A stretch of 64,000 bases of DNA from Streptomyces cinereus (GTDB taxonomy: Bacteria; Pseudomonadota; Gammaproteobacteria; Pseudomonadales; Moraxellaceae). Position numbers and translations under genes: made by a program. The notes under the pieces are model-generated. The model saw only the letters and a program-made list of their open reading frames with translations, had not been told where the DNA came from and did not search any database. Of the stretch, positions 51,848 to 60,759 are shown one piece after another (the first letter of the stretch is position 1; each line of letters opens with the position of its first letter). The stretch is taken from contig BMPS01000002.1 in assembly GCA_014647715.1 (NCBI GenBank), positions 124,001-188,000 on the forward strand. Direction: 5' to 3'.

Positions 51848-52135
51848 ATGCTAAAAGTCAATCAATATTTTGATGGTAATGTGGCATCAATCGGTTTTCA
51901 AACAGCCACCCTACCTGCGACCGTGGGCGTGATGAAAACAGGCGAATACGAATTTGGCACGAGTCAGTTTGAGACCATGACCGTCATTAGCGGGGCTATC
52001 TCAGCACTATTGCCAGACCAAACTGACTGGCAAACTTTTAAAGCCAATGAAACCTTTACCGTCGATGCCAACCAAAAATTCAAGGTAAAAATTGACGAAG
52101 AAACGGCTTATCTTTGCACTTACCAAGATAAATAA
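51848..52135 (+). CDS. ppnP: Pyrimidine/purine nucleoside phosphorylase PpnP
   Basis: 95-residue cupin-like protein of the former DUF1255 (YaiE) family; the E. coli enzyme phosphorolyses nucleosides. The family blocks KSIGFQTATLPATVGVM-like IGFQTATLPATVGVMKTGEYEFGT and MTVISGAISALLPDQTDW are present (quoted in short parts). GAGGA lies 7 bases before the ATG. It converges with the pirin gene across a terminator. Confidence 0.92.
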   Translation: MLKVNQYFDGNVASIGFQTATLPATVGVMKTGEYEFGTSQFETMTVISGAISALLPDQTDWQTFKANETFTVDANQKFKVKIDEETAYLCTYQDK

Positions 52136-52154
52136 TCAAGATAAATCAGTAATG

Positions 52155-52190
52155 AAAAAGCGATATCAAATCCATGATATCGCTTTTTTT
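52155..52190. terminator. Bidirectional terminator, ppnP / pirin gene
   Basis: AGCGATATCA (52159-52168) and TGATATCGCT (52175-52184) with a 6-base loop, A-run before and T-run after. Confidence 0.92.
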
Positions 52191-52201
52191 AGCCGAAAAA
52201 T

Positions 52202-53170
52202 TTATTGAATACCGCCAAATTTACCCGCATTAAAATCTAATATGGCTTGACGGATTTCGGCTTGGCTATTCATCACAAAGGGTCCGTAACCGACCACAGG
52301 CTCATTAATCGGTTCACCACTCATCAGCAAGATTTTCGCACCCGCTTTGCCCGCCGTTAAGCGTACAAAATCCTCGCCCGTCTCGCCACTTTCAATCTCA
52401 AAAGTGATTAATTGATTGGCGTGTGCTTGCTGGTCGTGATCAGCGTTGATGATAACATCGCCTTGCATCGACAATAACAACAAATTGTGGGTGCGAGAAA
52501 TTGCGACTTCTATCGAGCGATTGGGTTCAATACTGATATCCCACAAGTTAATGGGAGTAAAAGTCGTGCCAATGCCGTATGCCTTATTGGCACCCTGTTG
52601 GGGAGCTTGGGTATTGGCAGTAGGGGTAAACTCCCCAGCAATTACCTTAACTTGTCCGGCATGCAGTCCTTCATCATCGTGCAGACTGACCACCGCCATG
52701 TCATCATTGGCAAGATGTTGGTATTTGGCAGGCGTGGCTTTATCTTTGGCAGGTAGATTGACCCAAAGCTGTACCATGCTAAAATCACCGCCTGCTTGGC
52801 TAAATTCAGGTGAGTGAAATTCCTCATGAATCACGCCATTACCCGCCGTCATCCATTGCACGTCACCTGTCTTAATAGTACCGCCACCGCCACTAGAATC
52901 ACGGTGAGAGACTTCACCTGCATAGGCGATAGTTACGGTTTCAAACCCTTTGTGCGGATGTTGTCCGACACCGCGTGGCGCTTGAGCATTGGGTTCAAAA
53001 TACTGTGTTGCTGCATAGTCGAGCATTAAAAAAGGATCGGTGCGTTTATCACCCACCATGTGATTGAACATCGGGTTGACATGAAAACCATCACCTACCC
53101 AATGAGGGCGTGGGGCGGCATGAATTTTATCGACTTGTCGGTAGGTTTTATTGCTATTTTGCATCGCCAT
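52202..53170 (-). CDS. Pirin family protein
   Basis: 322-residue bicupin protein. The N-terminal cupin has the metal-binding PHKGFETVTI, HRDSSGG and MTAGNGVIHEE. Some pirins have quercetinase activity; the function here is unknown. A strong AAGGAG Shine-Dalgarno 7 bases before ATG 53170 (minus strand) fixes the start. It lies downstream of uup, separated by a terminator. Confidence 0.9.
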   Translation of the reverse strand: MAMQNSNKTYRQVDKIHAAPRPHWVGDGFHVNPMFNHMVGDKRTDPFLMLDYAATQYFEPNAQAPRGVGQHPHKGFETVTIAYAGEVSHRDSSGGGGTIKTGDVQWMTAGNGVIHEEFHSPEFSQAGGDFSMVQLWVNLPAKDKATPAKYQHLANDDMAVVSLHDDEGLHAGQVKVIAGEFTPTANTQAPQQGANKAYGIGTTFTPINLWDISIEPNRSIEVAISRTHNLLLLSMQGDVIINADHDQQAHANQLITFEIESGETGEDFVRLTAGKAGAKILLMSGEPINEPVVGYGPFVMNSQAEIRQAILDFNAGKFGGIQ

Positions 53171-53271
53171 GATTTTTCTCCTTATTGATAGCTATAATAT
53201 AGGAGCAAAAAGGCTATTTTCAAGTATAAATTACATTATATTGGTTATTGTAAACATTAACTAATATAAAA

Positions 53272-53308
53272 GATAAAAAAGGCAAAGTTAATTTGCTAAC
53301 ATTGCCTT
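53272..53308 (-). terminator. Terminator of uup
   Basis: On the minus strand, AAGGCAA and TTGCCTT (53302-53308 with 53279-53285) are followed by a T-run. It lies 20 bases after the uup stop. Confidence 0.85.
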
Positions 53309-53327
53309 CATAAATTATTTAATGATT

Positions 53328-55283
53328 TTAATCATCAAGTTCTGACCAACGCGCCATTTTTTCAAGTAGCAAATCATCAATCTCGTTGAGACGTTCACTG
53401 GCTTTGGTAGCGGCTGCCATATCGCTCACAAACCAGCTGCCATCGGCTAATTTGTCTTGAAGTTCAGCTTGCTCTTGCTCCAGTAGCGCAATTTCATTAG
53501 GCAGACTGTCTAATTCACGCTGTTCTTTGTAGCTCAGTTTTCTCTTCACCGTATCAGTTTTTGGTGCATCAGTGTTAATCACTTCTTTGGGCTTTGCTGT
53601 TGTCTTTTCTGATTTGTCTGCTTTGGGTTTAATCGCTTGTTCACGGGATTTTTGCGTCAAATAGTCTTGATAACCGCCGACATATTCTTTGACAATACCA
53701 TTGCCATCGCTATCTTCATCAAAAACCCAAGTTGATGTCACGACATTGTCCATAAAGGTACGGTCATGGCTAATCAGTAAGATGGTGCCATTAAAGCTAT
53801 CGACGGCTTCTTCTAACAGCTCTAGGGTTGCCATATCCAAGTCGTTGGTCGGCTCATCAAGTACCAAGATATTTGCAGGTTTTAGTAGCTGTTTGGCTAG
53901 CAAAACGCGGTTACGCTCACCGCCTGACAATGCTTTGACTGGTGTTCTGGCGCGTTCTGGAGCAAATAAGAAATCTTGCAAATAGCCAATGATATGTTTC
54001 TTTTTACCCGCCACTTCTACAAAATCAGAACCTTCCGCGACGTTTTGTACCACGGTCGCTTCTAGATCAAGTTGGTCACGTAATTGGTCAAGAAAGGCGA
54101 TTTGTAGATTGGTGCCTAATTTTACTGAACCAGATTTGGTGATATCAGGCTGTGGAATATCCAAAATCGCATGAATGAGCGTGGATTTGCCAACACCGTT
54201 TTTACCGATAATACCAATACGATCACCACGCATGATGCTGGTGGTGAAATCTTTTACCAAGGTTTTATCGCCATAACCTAGATTGAGATGTTTGACATTG
54301 GCAACCAATTTGCCGCTGTTGTCGCCATCGTTCATGCTGATGTTAACTTGTCCGACTTGCTCACGGCGGGATTTACGTTCTTCACGCAGCGCTTTTAACG
54401 CGCGCACGCGACCTTCATTGCGGGTACGGCGCGCTTTGATACCTTGACGAATCCACACTTCCTCTTCAGCCAGTTTTTTATCAAAATTGGCATTGGCTTT
54501 TTCTTCGGCACTCAGTTGTTGTTCTTTAAGCTCTTGGTAGCGGGCATAGCCTTTATTGACATTGCCTGCTTGCTTGGTGACGTCATAACTGCGTAGAATA
54601 CCGCGGTCGAGTTCGACAATGCGGGTGGCGATTTTGTCAATAAACGAGCGGTCATGCGAGATAAACAGCAGGGTTAATCCTTGCGCGTTTAGCAAAAATT
54701 GCTCAAGCCATTCGATACTTTCGACATCCAAATGGTTGGTCGGCTCGTCAAGTAGTAGCACATCAGGTTTGGTAATCAGCGCACGCGCAAGCAGCACACG
54801 GCGTTTGCGACCGCCCGATAATTCACTAATATCGGCATCGCCGTCCAAATTCATCATGGACAGCATGGTCTGTACTTCACGGGTCAAGTCCCACCCATGG
54901 GCATCATCAATTTTATGCTGCAAATCTGACATTAATTCACAGGCTTTCATGTCACCGCTGGCGCATTTGTCACTGGCTTGCTCGTAGGCTGTCAGCCATG
55001 TTGCTACGTCACCGGCACCTGCCATAACGATGTCACTGACTTTGCCCGACGTTTCTGGAATGTCTTGCTCAAGCATGGCAATTTTCAGATTGCCACTGAT
55101 TTGGAATTCGCCACTGTCCGCTTTGACTTGACCGCTAATGACCTTAAACAAAGTTGATTTGCCTTCACCATTGCGCCCAATCAAACACACGCGTTCGCCT
55201 TGTTCGATATTAAAATCAATACCGTCCAAAATCGGTGCAATACCAAATGCCAAATGAATATCTCGTAAATGAATCAGTGCCAT
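53328..55283 (-). CDS. uup: ABC-F ATPase Uup family
   Basis: 651-residue soluble tandem ABC protein of the ABC-F class that acts on the ribosome; no membrane domain. Walker A sequences are GRNGEGKST and GKNGVGKST, signatures LSGGRKRR and LSGGERNR, with Walker B LLLDEPTNHLD and LVLDEPTNDLD. A C-terminal Lys/Glu-rich extension with coiled-coil tendency (YKEQRELDSLPNEIALLEQE) matches the Uup C-terminal domain. It is divergent from slyX and followed by a terminator. Confidence 0.92.
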   Translation of the reverse strand: MALIHLRDIHLAFGIAPILDGIDFNIEQGERVCLIGRNGEGKSTLFKVISGQVKADSGEFQISGNLKIAMLEQDIPETSGKVSDIVMAGAGDVATWLTAYEQASDKCASGDMKACELMSDLQHKIDDAHGWDLTREVQTMLSMMNLDGDADISELSGGRKRRVLLARALITKPDVLLLDEPTNHLDVESIEWLEQFLLNAQGLTLLFISHDRSFIDKIATRIVELDRGILRSYDVTKQAGNVNKGYARYQELKEQQLSAEEKANANFDKKLAEEEVWIRQGIKARRTRNEGRVRALKALREERKSRREQVGQVNISMNDGDNSGKLVANVKHLNLGYGDKTLVKDFTTSIMRGDRIGIIGKNGVGKSTLIHAILDIPQPDITKSGSVKLGTNLQIAFLDQLRDQLDLEATVVQNVAEGSDFVEVAGKKKHIIGYLQDFLFAPERARTPVKALSGGERNRVLLAKQLLKPANILVLDEPTNDLDMATLELLEEAVDSFNGTILLISHDRTFMDNVVTSTWVFDEDSDGNGIVKEYVGGYQDYLTQKSREQAIKPKADKSEKTTAKPKEVINTDAPKTDTVKRKLSYKEQRELDSLPNEIALLEQEQAELQDKLADGSWFVSDMAAATKASERLNEIDDLLLEKMARWSELDD

Positions 55284-55387
55284 AACTTTCTCAAAGTTTA
55301 GTAAAAATGTTTGTATAATAGGAAAATGCGGCTATTGTAGCAGACTTTATGGCAAAAAATTGTGGGGAAACTTATGAGGCATTCTAA

Positions 55388-55663
55388 ATGAGCGAAAAAG
55401 ATCACCAAAAACAATCAAGCGATGAAAATGGGTGGGTTAACAAGGTAGAAAAATTAACCGAAGAATTGATTGATTTACAAACGCAAGTGCTGTTTATGGA
55501 AGATACATTGGATAAACTTGATAATATCGTCACCGAGCAAAGCCAGTTGATTGCTGACCAACAACGGCAATTACAGCTACTTTATCAAAAAGTGGAAACT
55601 CAAACGCAAGGCTCACAAATTCAGCCGTTTGATTTGTTGAGCGATAAACCGCCGCATTATTAA
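55388..55663 (+). CDS. slyX: SlyX family protein
   Basis: 91-residue coiled-coil protein of the SlyX family, function unknown. The heptad region ELIDLQTQVLFMEDTLDKLD and the ending PPHY are typical of the family. GAGG lies upstream of ATG 55388. It is divergent from uup and its 3' end overlaps the Doc toxin gene by 4 bases in convergent orientation. Confidence 0.85.
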   Translation: MSEKDHQKQSSDENGWVNKVEKLTEELIDLQTQVLFMEDTLDKLDNIVTEQSQLIADQQRQLQLLYQKVETQTQGSQIQPFDLLSDKPPHY

Positions 55664-56058
55664 CCTAGTCTACTGCTCAATGCATATTGAGAATAAAGGA
55701 TATCGGCGAACTCGGATTCAGTGACTTCCCCGATAACTAAATCTCGCATAGCATCAGCCAACAAAATATGGTCAATCGTGATGTCAAAATCATTTAATGA
55801 CAAATATTCTAAAGCAACCGCAAGACCTGTTCGTTTATTGGCGTCAGATAATGCATGAGCTACAGCGATACTTGTTGCATACTTCGCTGCAATCTCAAAA
55901 ATATCATTAAGTTCACCATATACAATGGCATTATCAATTCTCGCTAAAGCACCTTGTAATTTGCCAATGTCTGCTTGCCCCTTCATACCTTTTTCTGTTG
56001 AAAGGATATAGGCATTTATTTCAATAACCCGCTCAAATGGGAAAAATATTAACTCCAT
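55660..56058 (-). CDS. Doc/Fic-type toxin of a type II toxin-antitoxin system
   Basis: 132-residue Fic-domain protein of the Doc (death on curing) type. P1 Doc phosphorylates EF-Tu; most other Fic proteins AMPylate. The active-site loop HALSDANKR is at residues 68-76, matching the Doc pattern H-x-F-x-D-A-N-K-R with Leu in place of Phe. The short length, the ELIFFPFERVIEINAYIL start and the DxNKR loop favour Doc over the larger Fic proteins. Its ATG overlaps the stop of the upstream 56-codon gene as TAATG, so the two are co-translated. The target is not known. Confidence 0.85.
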   Translation of the reverse strand: MELIFFPFERVIEINAYILSTEKGMKGQADIGKLQGALARIDNAIVYGELNDIFEIAAKYATSIAVAHALSDANKRTGLAVALEYLSLNDFDITIDHILLADAMRDLVIGEVTESEFADILYSQYALSSRLG

Positions 56059-56228
56059 TACATATCTGCTAGGCGTTTAAAGGTTTTGTTATGAGTGCGT
56101 AGAACTAGTTTGGTTTCCGATTTGATAATTTGCATACCATAAATACCTGACAAATCAAGTTTTTTAGTGGGCTTAATGGCAGGACGTTCTACGATTTTGA
56201 CGCCATATTTTTCCAATTTTTCGCTCAT
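56058..56228 (-). CDS. Probable antitoxin partner of the Doc toxin
   Basis: 56-residue ORF from ATG 56228, starting MSEKLEKYGVKIVERP and ending FKRLADM. Its stop overlaps the toxin ATG by one base. Position before the toxin and coupling suggest an antitoxin. It does not look like Phd or another antitoxin I recognise: there is no ribbon-helix-helix or Phd-type N-terminus, and the protein is basic and short. The last 15 residues (VLRTHNKTFKRLADM) may form a helix that could block the toxin. Function is inferred from position. Confidence 0.65.
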   Translation of the reverse strand: MSEKLEKYGVKIVERPAIKPTKKLDLSGIYGMQIIKSETKLVLRTHNKTFKRLADM

Positions 56229-56250
56229 GTTTAGACCCTAATTTCATCAA

Positions 56251-56283
56251 CAAAAAAACCGCTACAAATTCATTATAGCGGTT
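56251..56283 (-). terminator. Terminator of the DAHP synthase gene
   Basis: AACCGCTA (56258-56265) and TAGCGGTT (56276-56283) with a 10-base loop. On the minus strand it ends in seven T. It separates DAHP synthase from the toxin-antitoxin pair, so the latter needs its own promoter. Confidence 0.85.
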
Positions 56284-56310
56284 AATTAAATTTATTCAAA
56301 TGCTAAAGGC

Positions 56311-57408
56311 TTAATCATTCAACTCGCGAGTCGGTAATACATCTTTAATGGCATCACGTAACTCATGCATGGCTTTGACAGTGGTATCCCAATCGATACA
56401 GCCATCGGTAATAGACTTGCCATATTCTAGTTGGCTCAAATCCGCGGTCAAATCTTGACGACCGCCTTTAAGATGACTTTCAACCATCATCCCAATAATC
56501 GAGCGATTACCGTGTTTGATTTGCTCAGCGATATTTTGAATGACCATCGGTTGCAGGTAAGGGTCTTTATTTGAATTGGCATGGCTTGAGTCAATCATGA
56601 TTTTGCCTGAGACTTTACCTTTGGCAAGTTCATTTTCTGCTTGGGCAACGGCAGTGGCATCATAGTTGGGTTTGCCATTACCGCCACGAAGCACCACATG
56701 ACCGTATGGATTACCTTTTGATTGAATGATAGACACCAGACCATCGGCAGATAGACCTAAAAAGCTATGTCCAGATTTCACCGCTTGCATGGCATTGACC
56801 GCCACTGTCATACCGCCATCTGTACCGTTCTTAAAGCCAACTGGACAAGACAGACCTGAAGACATCTCGCGGTGAGTCTGACTCTCAGTGGTACGTGCGC
56901 CAATCGCTGACCAACTGATTAAATCTTGGATATACTGCGGTGTATTGGGATCAAGTGCTTCGGTTGCACAAGGTAAGCCTTTTTCATTCAAATCAAGCAG
57001 CAGTTTGCGCGCAACACGCAAGCCCTTATTAATATCAAAGCTATCATTCATGTCTGGGTCATTGATTAAGCCTTTCCAGCCCACTGTGGTACGAGGTTTT
57101 TCAAAATACACACGCATCACGACATAAATACTGTCTTCAATTTCTTTGGATAAAGCCAACAGTTTATCGGCGTATTCATGCGCAGCGTTGACGTCATGAA
57201 TCGAGCAGGGGCCAATCACCATCAATAAACGTTTGTCTTTACCGTCTAAAATATTACGCACGGTTTCGCGACCTTTGGTCACCGTCTCGATAGCTTTGGG
57301 GCTCAATGGTAGTTCGTTTTTTAATTCCGCAGGCGTTACTAGCGGTAAAATTGCTTCAATATTCACATTATCTACATCAGCGATATCAGTTTTGGCAAAA
57401 GTTGTCAT
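56311..57408 (-). CDS. 3-deoxy-7-phosphoheptulonate synthase (type I)
   Basis: First enzyme of the shikimate pathway; it condenses phosphoenolpyruvate and erythrose 4-phosphate. The 365-residue product is of the AroF/AroG/AroH type. Motifs seen are MVIGPCSIHD, RVYFEKPRTTVGWKGLINDP (20 residues), IGARTTESQTHREM and the metal-binding DSSHANS. The feedback class (Phe, Tyr or Trp) was not determined, so no symbol is given. ATG 57408 is chosen over 57456 because GAGA precedes it and the extra residues are not conserved. Confidence 0.94.
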   Translation of the reverse strand: MTTFAKTDIADVDNVNIEAILPLVTPAELKNELPLSPKAIETVTKGRETVRNILDGKDKRLLMVIGPCSIHDVNAAHEYADKLLALSKEIEDSIYVVMRVYFEKPRTTVGWKGLINDPDMNDSFDINKGLRVARKLLLDLNEKGLPCATEALDPNTPQYIQDLISWSAIGARTTESQTHREMSSGLSCPVGFKNGTDGGMTVAVNAMQAVKSGHSFLGLSADGLVSIIQSKGNPYGHVVLRGGNGKPNYDATAVAQAENELAKGKVSGKIMIDSSHANSNKDPYLQPMVIQNIAEQIKHGNRSIIGMMVESHLKGGRQDLTADLSQLEYGKSITDGCIDWDTTVKAMHELRDAIKDVLPTRELND

Positions 57409-57735
57409 AATTCTCACAGGCTGTTGGCAAAAATTTAAAAAATTACTATAAACCAAAAAATTTATAATGTCATTACTTGAGTCAGTAGGAAAGCCTACTT
57501 TTAGTTTGGCAGTTGATAAAATATTTTGTCAATGTTCAAAATCTGTTTGGTCAAAGTTTTTGGATGCTTGGGTAAGCTGCATATCCTACAACAACAGTAT
57601 AACAATTATTGTATCAGCATACTAGTACAAAATAACAAATAATTGTCATTTAAATTTTTTGATGGTTTTACTTTTCATCTGTTTACCCCTAAAATATTTT
57701 TTTAAAATTATAACCAAACAAGGCTGTTTAATCTC
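57409..57735. other. DAHP synthase-lpxB divergent intergenic region
   Basis: 327 AT-rich bases carrying both promoters. It holds AGTAGG-AAAG-CCTACT (57484-57499), a 20-base near-palindrome (57513-57532, one mismatch) that reads TTGACA on the minus strand, and ACAAT-T-ATTGT (57602-57612). I could not fix promoter positions, and no ORF is supported. Confidence 0.4.
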
Positions 57736-59124
57736 ATGTACGCTAACGCCCCTGCACAAACCATTTCAGACCTTGCTGCAAACGCGACACTCGCAACGCA
57801 TATTGCTAACCCAAGCACAGCCAGATTTTCTAACGTCAGCGAAGCGAGCTTTTCTAACCTAAGTGAAGAGAACTTGCCGCAAAACGTTGCTAAAATTAAG
57901 TTTCAGCCGATTGTCATTGGTATCGTAGCAGGCGAAGTCTCAGGCGATGCGCTGGGTGCAAACTTTATGCGCCAGATGAATAATTTGCGTGATGATATTA
58001 TATGGGTGGGGGTGGGTGGCGCACAGATGCAAGCGCAGGGGCTTAACTCAGTGATTGACATGTCTCGTTTGTCGGTGATGGGCTTGGTGGAAGTGGTCAA
58101 GCATTTGCCAGATTTGTTTAAAGCACGCGATGAGATTTTGGCAGCGTTTAAACAAAACGCAATCGATATTTTTGTTGGCATTGATGCGCCTGATTTTAAT
58201 TTACGATTGGGGGAGCGGTTAAAATCAGCGGGTATTTATTGTGTGCAATATGTCAGCCCATCGATATGGGCATGGCGGGAAGGGCGAATTGAGAAAATCA
58301 AACGCGCGACCAATTTGGTGCTGTGTTTGTTTCCGTTTGAGTTGTCTGTCTATCAAAAACATGATCATCCCGCCGTGTGTGTCGGGCATTCACTGCTCAA
58401 GACCATGGATGACAATTTACTTACAACCCCCATGGATGAGCTGCGCCGTGAGTTGATTTGGGATAATCCCACCTATCATCAGTTTTTTGTCAAAATGGGC
58501 GAGCTTGAGATGAGTCATCTCATTGCAGTGATGCCAGGCTCAAGACGCAGTGAAATCGATGCGATTTTTCCAAAAATGCTCAAAGCCATTCATCAACTGT
58601 TGATTATGGATGATAAGCTATGCTTTATCGTACCAACGGTCAACCAACATCTACTGACTATCGTAGAGCAATATCTAGAAGCCCAATCAGCGCAGGTGCG
58701 CCATCATGTCACAGTGAGCTGTGATGAAACACAAGCGGATTTTAGCCAACGGGTGATGGCGGCGTCAGATTTGGTACTGCTTGCATCCGGTACCGCCACG
58801 CTTGAAGCCATGCTACTGGGTAAACCGATGGTGGTGGTATATTCACTCAATAAAATGACCTTTTGGCTGGCAAAACGGCTGGTCAAAGTGCCGTATGTGG
58901 CACTGCCTAATATTTTGGCAGGTCGAGAAATCGTACCAGAATTGCTACAAGAAGACGCCAACCCAGACAATATTTGCCGTGTGGTACAGCAATCATTAAA
59001 AGTTAAAAATTATAACGAACAGCTGCGAGATTTGCGGCAAACGTCAGAATGGCTGCGTGAGCAAAGCAACATCAATCCCGCCAATGCGGTGATTGATAAT
59101 TGGCTGACGTGGAAAAAACAGTAA
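57736..59124 (+). CDS. lpxB: Lipid-A-disaccharide synthase LpxB
   Basis: Glycosyltransferase (GT19) that joins two acylated glucosamines to form the lipid A disaccharide. The conserved core begins at about residue 57 (IGIVAGEVSGDALGANFM). The protein then shows VGGAQMQAQGL, VGIDAPDFNLRLG, YVSPSIWAWREGR and MPGSRRSEI. At 462 residues it is about 80 longer than E. coli LpxB. An N-terminal extension of about 55 residues, rich in Ala, Ser and Asn, contains a duplicated 8-residue unit. The extension may be spurious if a later start is used, but no later ATG precedes the core. Confidence 0.94.
   Translation: MYANAPAQTISDLAANATLATHIANPSTARFSNVSEASFSNLSEENLPQNVAKIKFQPIVIGIVAGEVSGDALGANFMRQMNNLRDDIIWVGVGGAQMQAQGLNSVIDMSRLSVMGLVEVVKHLPDLFKARDEILAAFKQNAIDIFVGIDAPDFNLRLGERLKSAGIYCVQYVSPSIWAWREGRIEKIKRATNLVLCLFPFELSVYQKHDHPAVCVGHSLLKTMDDNLLTTPMDELRRELIWDNPTYHQFFVKMGELEMSHLIAVMPGSRRSEIDAIFPKMLKAIHQLLIMDDKLCFIVPTVNQHLLTIVEQYLEAQSAQVRHHVTVSCDETQADFSQRVMAASDLVLLASGTATLEAMLLGKPMVVVYSLNKMTFWLAKRLVKVPYVALPNILAGREIVPELLQEDANPDNICRVVQQSLKVKNYNEQLRDLRQTSEWLREQSNINPANAVIDNWLTWKKQ
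57823..57870 (+). repeat. 2 x 24-base in-frame repeat in lpxB
   Basis: Units 57823-57846 and 57847-57870 encode RFSNVSEA and SFSNLSEE. They lie in the non-conserved N-terminal extension of LpxB. Confidence 0.75.
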
Positions 59125-59183
59125 AAATCCCATACGAAATTTGACGCTTTATCAAGTTGGGCGTGGTGATATTGACGGCAAAT

Positions 59184-60599
59184 TTACGTCCAATCTTCTG
59201 AGGTGAATTTTGCAATCAAATCATGGGCTTTGGTTCTGGCATCAAGCACAGTCATAAAGGTATAAGCGCCAATGAATTTACGGCTAATAAACATCAGCTC
59301 TTTAGGCGGCACGCTAAAGGATTTTGAGGTCGCTGATTTGCTGGCAAGCTTAATGACACGGTTATGTAAATCACTTTCAGCCCAAATATAATTGCCATGT
59401 ACATCCAGTACATTCGGTGGAATTGTCGGATTACGACTTGGCAAACTAAAGGGTTCACTGGCAAGCAAACATAGCTCTACCATATCATTTTTTACCGAAT
59501 CACTAAGATTAGCAAAGAATTCAAAATGCTTGCCTGCTTGTTCAATCGCTTGGCGCATTTTGCTACGGTCGTGAAAAACCCCTGCCAACAGCAAATTACG
59601 GGCGATGAGTAGCAGATTATCATCAAACTGACGAATCGCGCCAAAGTCTAATAACACCAATTGGTCAAGCTGTGTATCAGGTTTTTGTGCAAGGCGAATC
59701 AGATAGTTGCCAAAATTGGGGTCGGTCTGCATATCGCCCCATTCAAAAATCTCACGCAGCATAATTTCAATCGACGCTTGTCCGATGGCATTCCGTCTTT
59801 CTTGGGGTAGCGCAAATACTTGCTTATCCAAAATCGACACGCCATCTTCATAGGTCATACATAGCAGCCGATCGGTGCTATAAGCTTTGAGGATGCGCGG
59901 CACTACATAGCGACTATCCCCTACAAAACGTTGAAAAAATAACTCAGTGGTATCTGCTTCTAGGAGGTAGTTGACTTCATGATGCAGCAGGTCACGGATT
60001 TCTTCAAACCAATCATCGAGTTGGCGCGTTTGCGGCACAACATTGGTGACTCTAAGCAGTTGGCGGAACAAATCCAAATCACTGTCCACGGCATCAGCGA
60101 TATTGGGATATTGCACCTTAAATACCACTTGCTCGCCCGTGGCTTTATGAACCGCTCTATGTACTTGCGAAAGTGAGGCGGTGCCAATTGGGGTATGGTC
60201 GATATCAAACTCATGGATGGTATCGCCCAATTCGGTTCGTAGCGCTGATTCAATAATTGACCATGAAAAAGCAGTCGTCTGGCTGTTCAATGTTTGTAAG
60301 GCTTCTGTAATTTCGGGGGGCAAAAAATGCTCCCCGTACAGGGCTAACATTTGACCAATTTTGACTACCGAGCCTTTGAGTTTACCCAGCTCATCCACCA
60401 AATATTGGGCTTGCTCACGCATAAATGCCTGTTTTTGTAACGCTTTTTCTTCTTTTGATTTGAATAATCCAAAGGCACTATTGGTCGCCCATCGTCTGCC
60501 GATATTGAGCGATGCTTTGGCAATCGATAACCGACGGTCAAGCGCCGAGGTTTTGAGCTGTTCAAGCGGTTGGTTATCGTAATTTTGCGGATTTGCCAT
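59184..60599 (-). CDS. ABC1/UbiB-like (ADCK) atypical kinase
   Basis: 471-residue protein of the ABC1/UbiB family, atypical kinases or ATPases often linked to ubiquinone synthesis. The family motif KIGQ (GSVVKIGQMLALYG) lies before the ATP-site region. The Ala/Ser-rich loop PIGTASLSQVH, the VVFKVQYP lysine strand and the late DPNFGNYL and LLDFGAIRQ motifs are all present. It is shorter than UbiB (546) and has no obvious C-terminal membrane helices, so it may be a paralogue of UbiB. It lies downstream of purD, with a terminator between. Confidence 0.85.
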   Translation of the reverse strand: MANPQNYDNQPLEQLKTSALDRRLSIAKASLNIGRRWATNSAFGLFKSKEEKALQKQAFMREQAQYLVDELGKLKGSVVKIGQMLALYGEHFLPPEITEALQTLNSQTTAFSWSIIESALRTELGDTIHEFDIDHTPIGTASLSQVHRAVHKATGEQVVFKVQYPNIADAVDSDLDLFRQLLRVTNVVPQTRQLDDWFEEIRDLLHHEVNYLLEADTTELFFQRFVGDSRYVVPRILKAYSTDRLLCMTYEDGVSILDKQVFALPQERRNAIGQASIEIMLREIFEWGDMQTDPNFGNYLIRLAQKPDTQLDQLVLLDFGAIRQFDDNLLLIARNLLLAGVFHDRSKMRQAIEQAGKHFEFFANLSDSVKNDMVELCLLASEPFSLPSRNPTIPPNVLDVHGNYIWAESDLHNRVIKLASKSATSKSFSVPPKELMFISRKFIGAYTFMTVLDARTKAHDLIAKFTSEDWT

Positions 60600-60635
60600 A
60601 CAGGGTGCCTAATGTTTTTGAAAGAAAAAGCCAAA

Positions 60636-60671
60636 TAAAAAGCAAATCATTTTAACACATGATTTGCTTTG
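60636..60671 (-). terminator. Terminator of purD
   Basis: AGCAAATCAT (60641-60650) pairs with ATGATTTGCT (60659-60668). On the minus strand it ends in a T-run. It lies 90 bases after the purD stop. Confidence 0.8.
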
Positions 60672-60759
60672 ATTGTTGTTACCGATTTTTAATAAAGCGG
60701 ATTAACGCTTGGCGTAAGACAGTGGCTAGATGTCTAAATGCCATCTCATTGATTACTGG

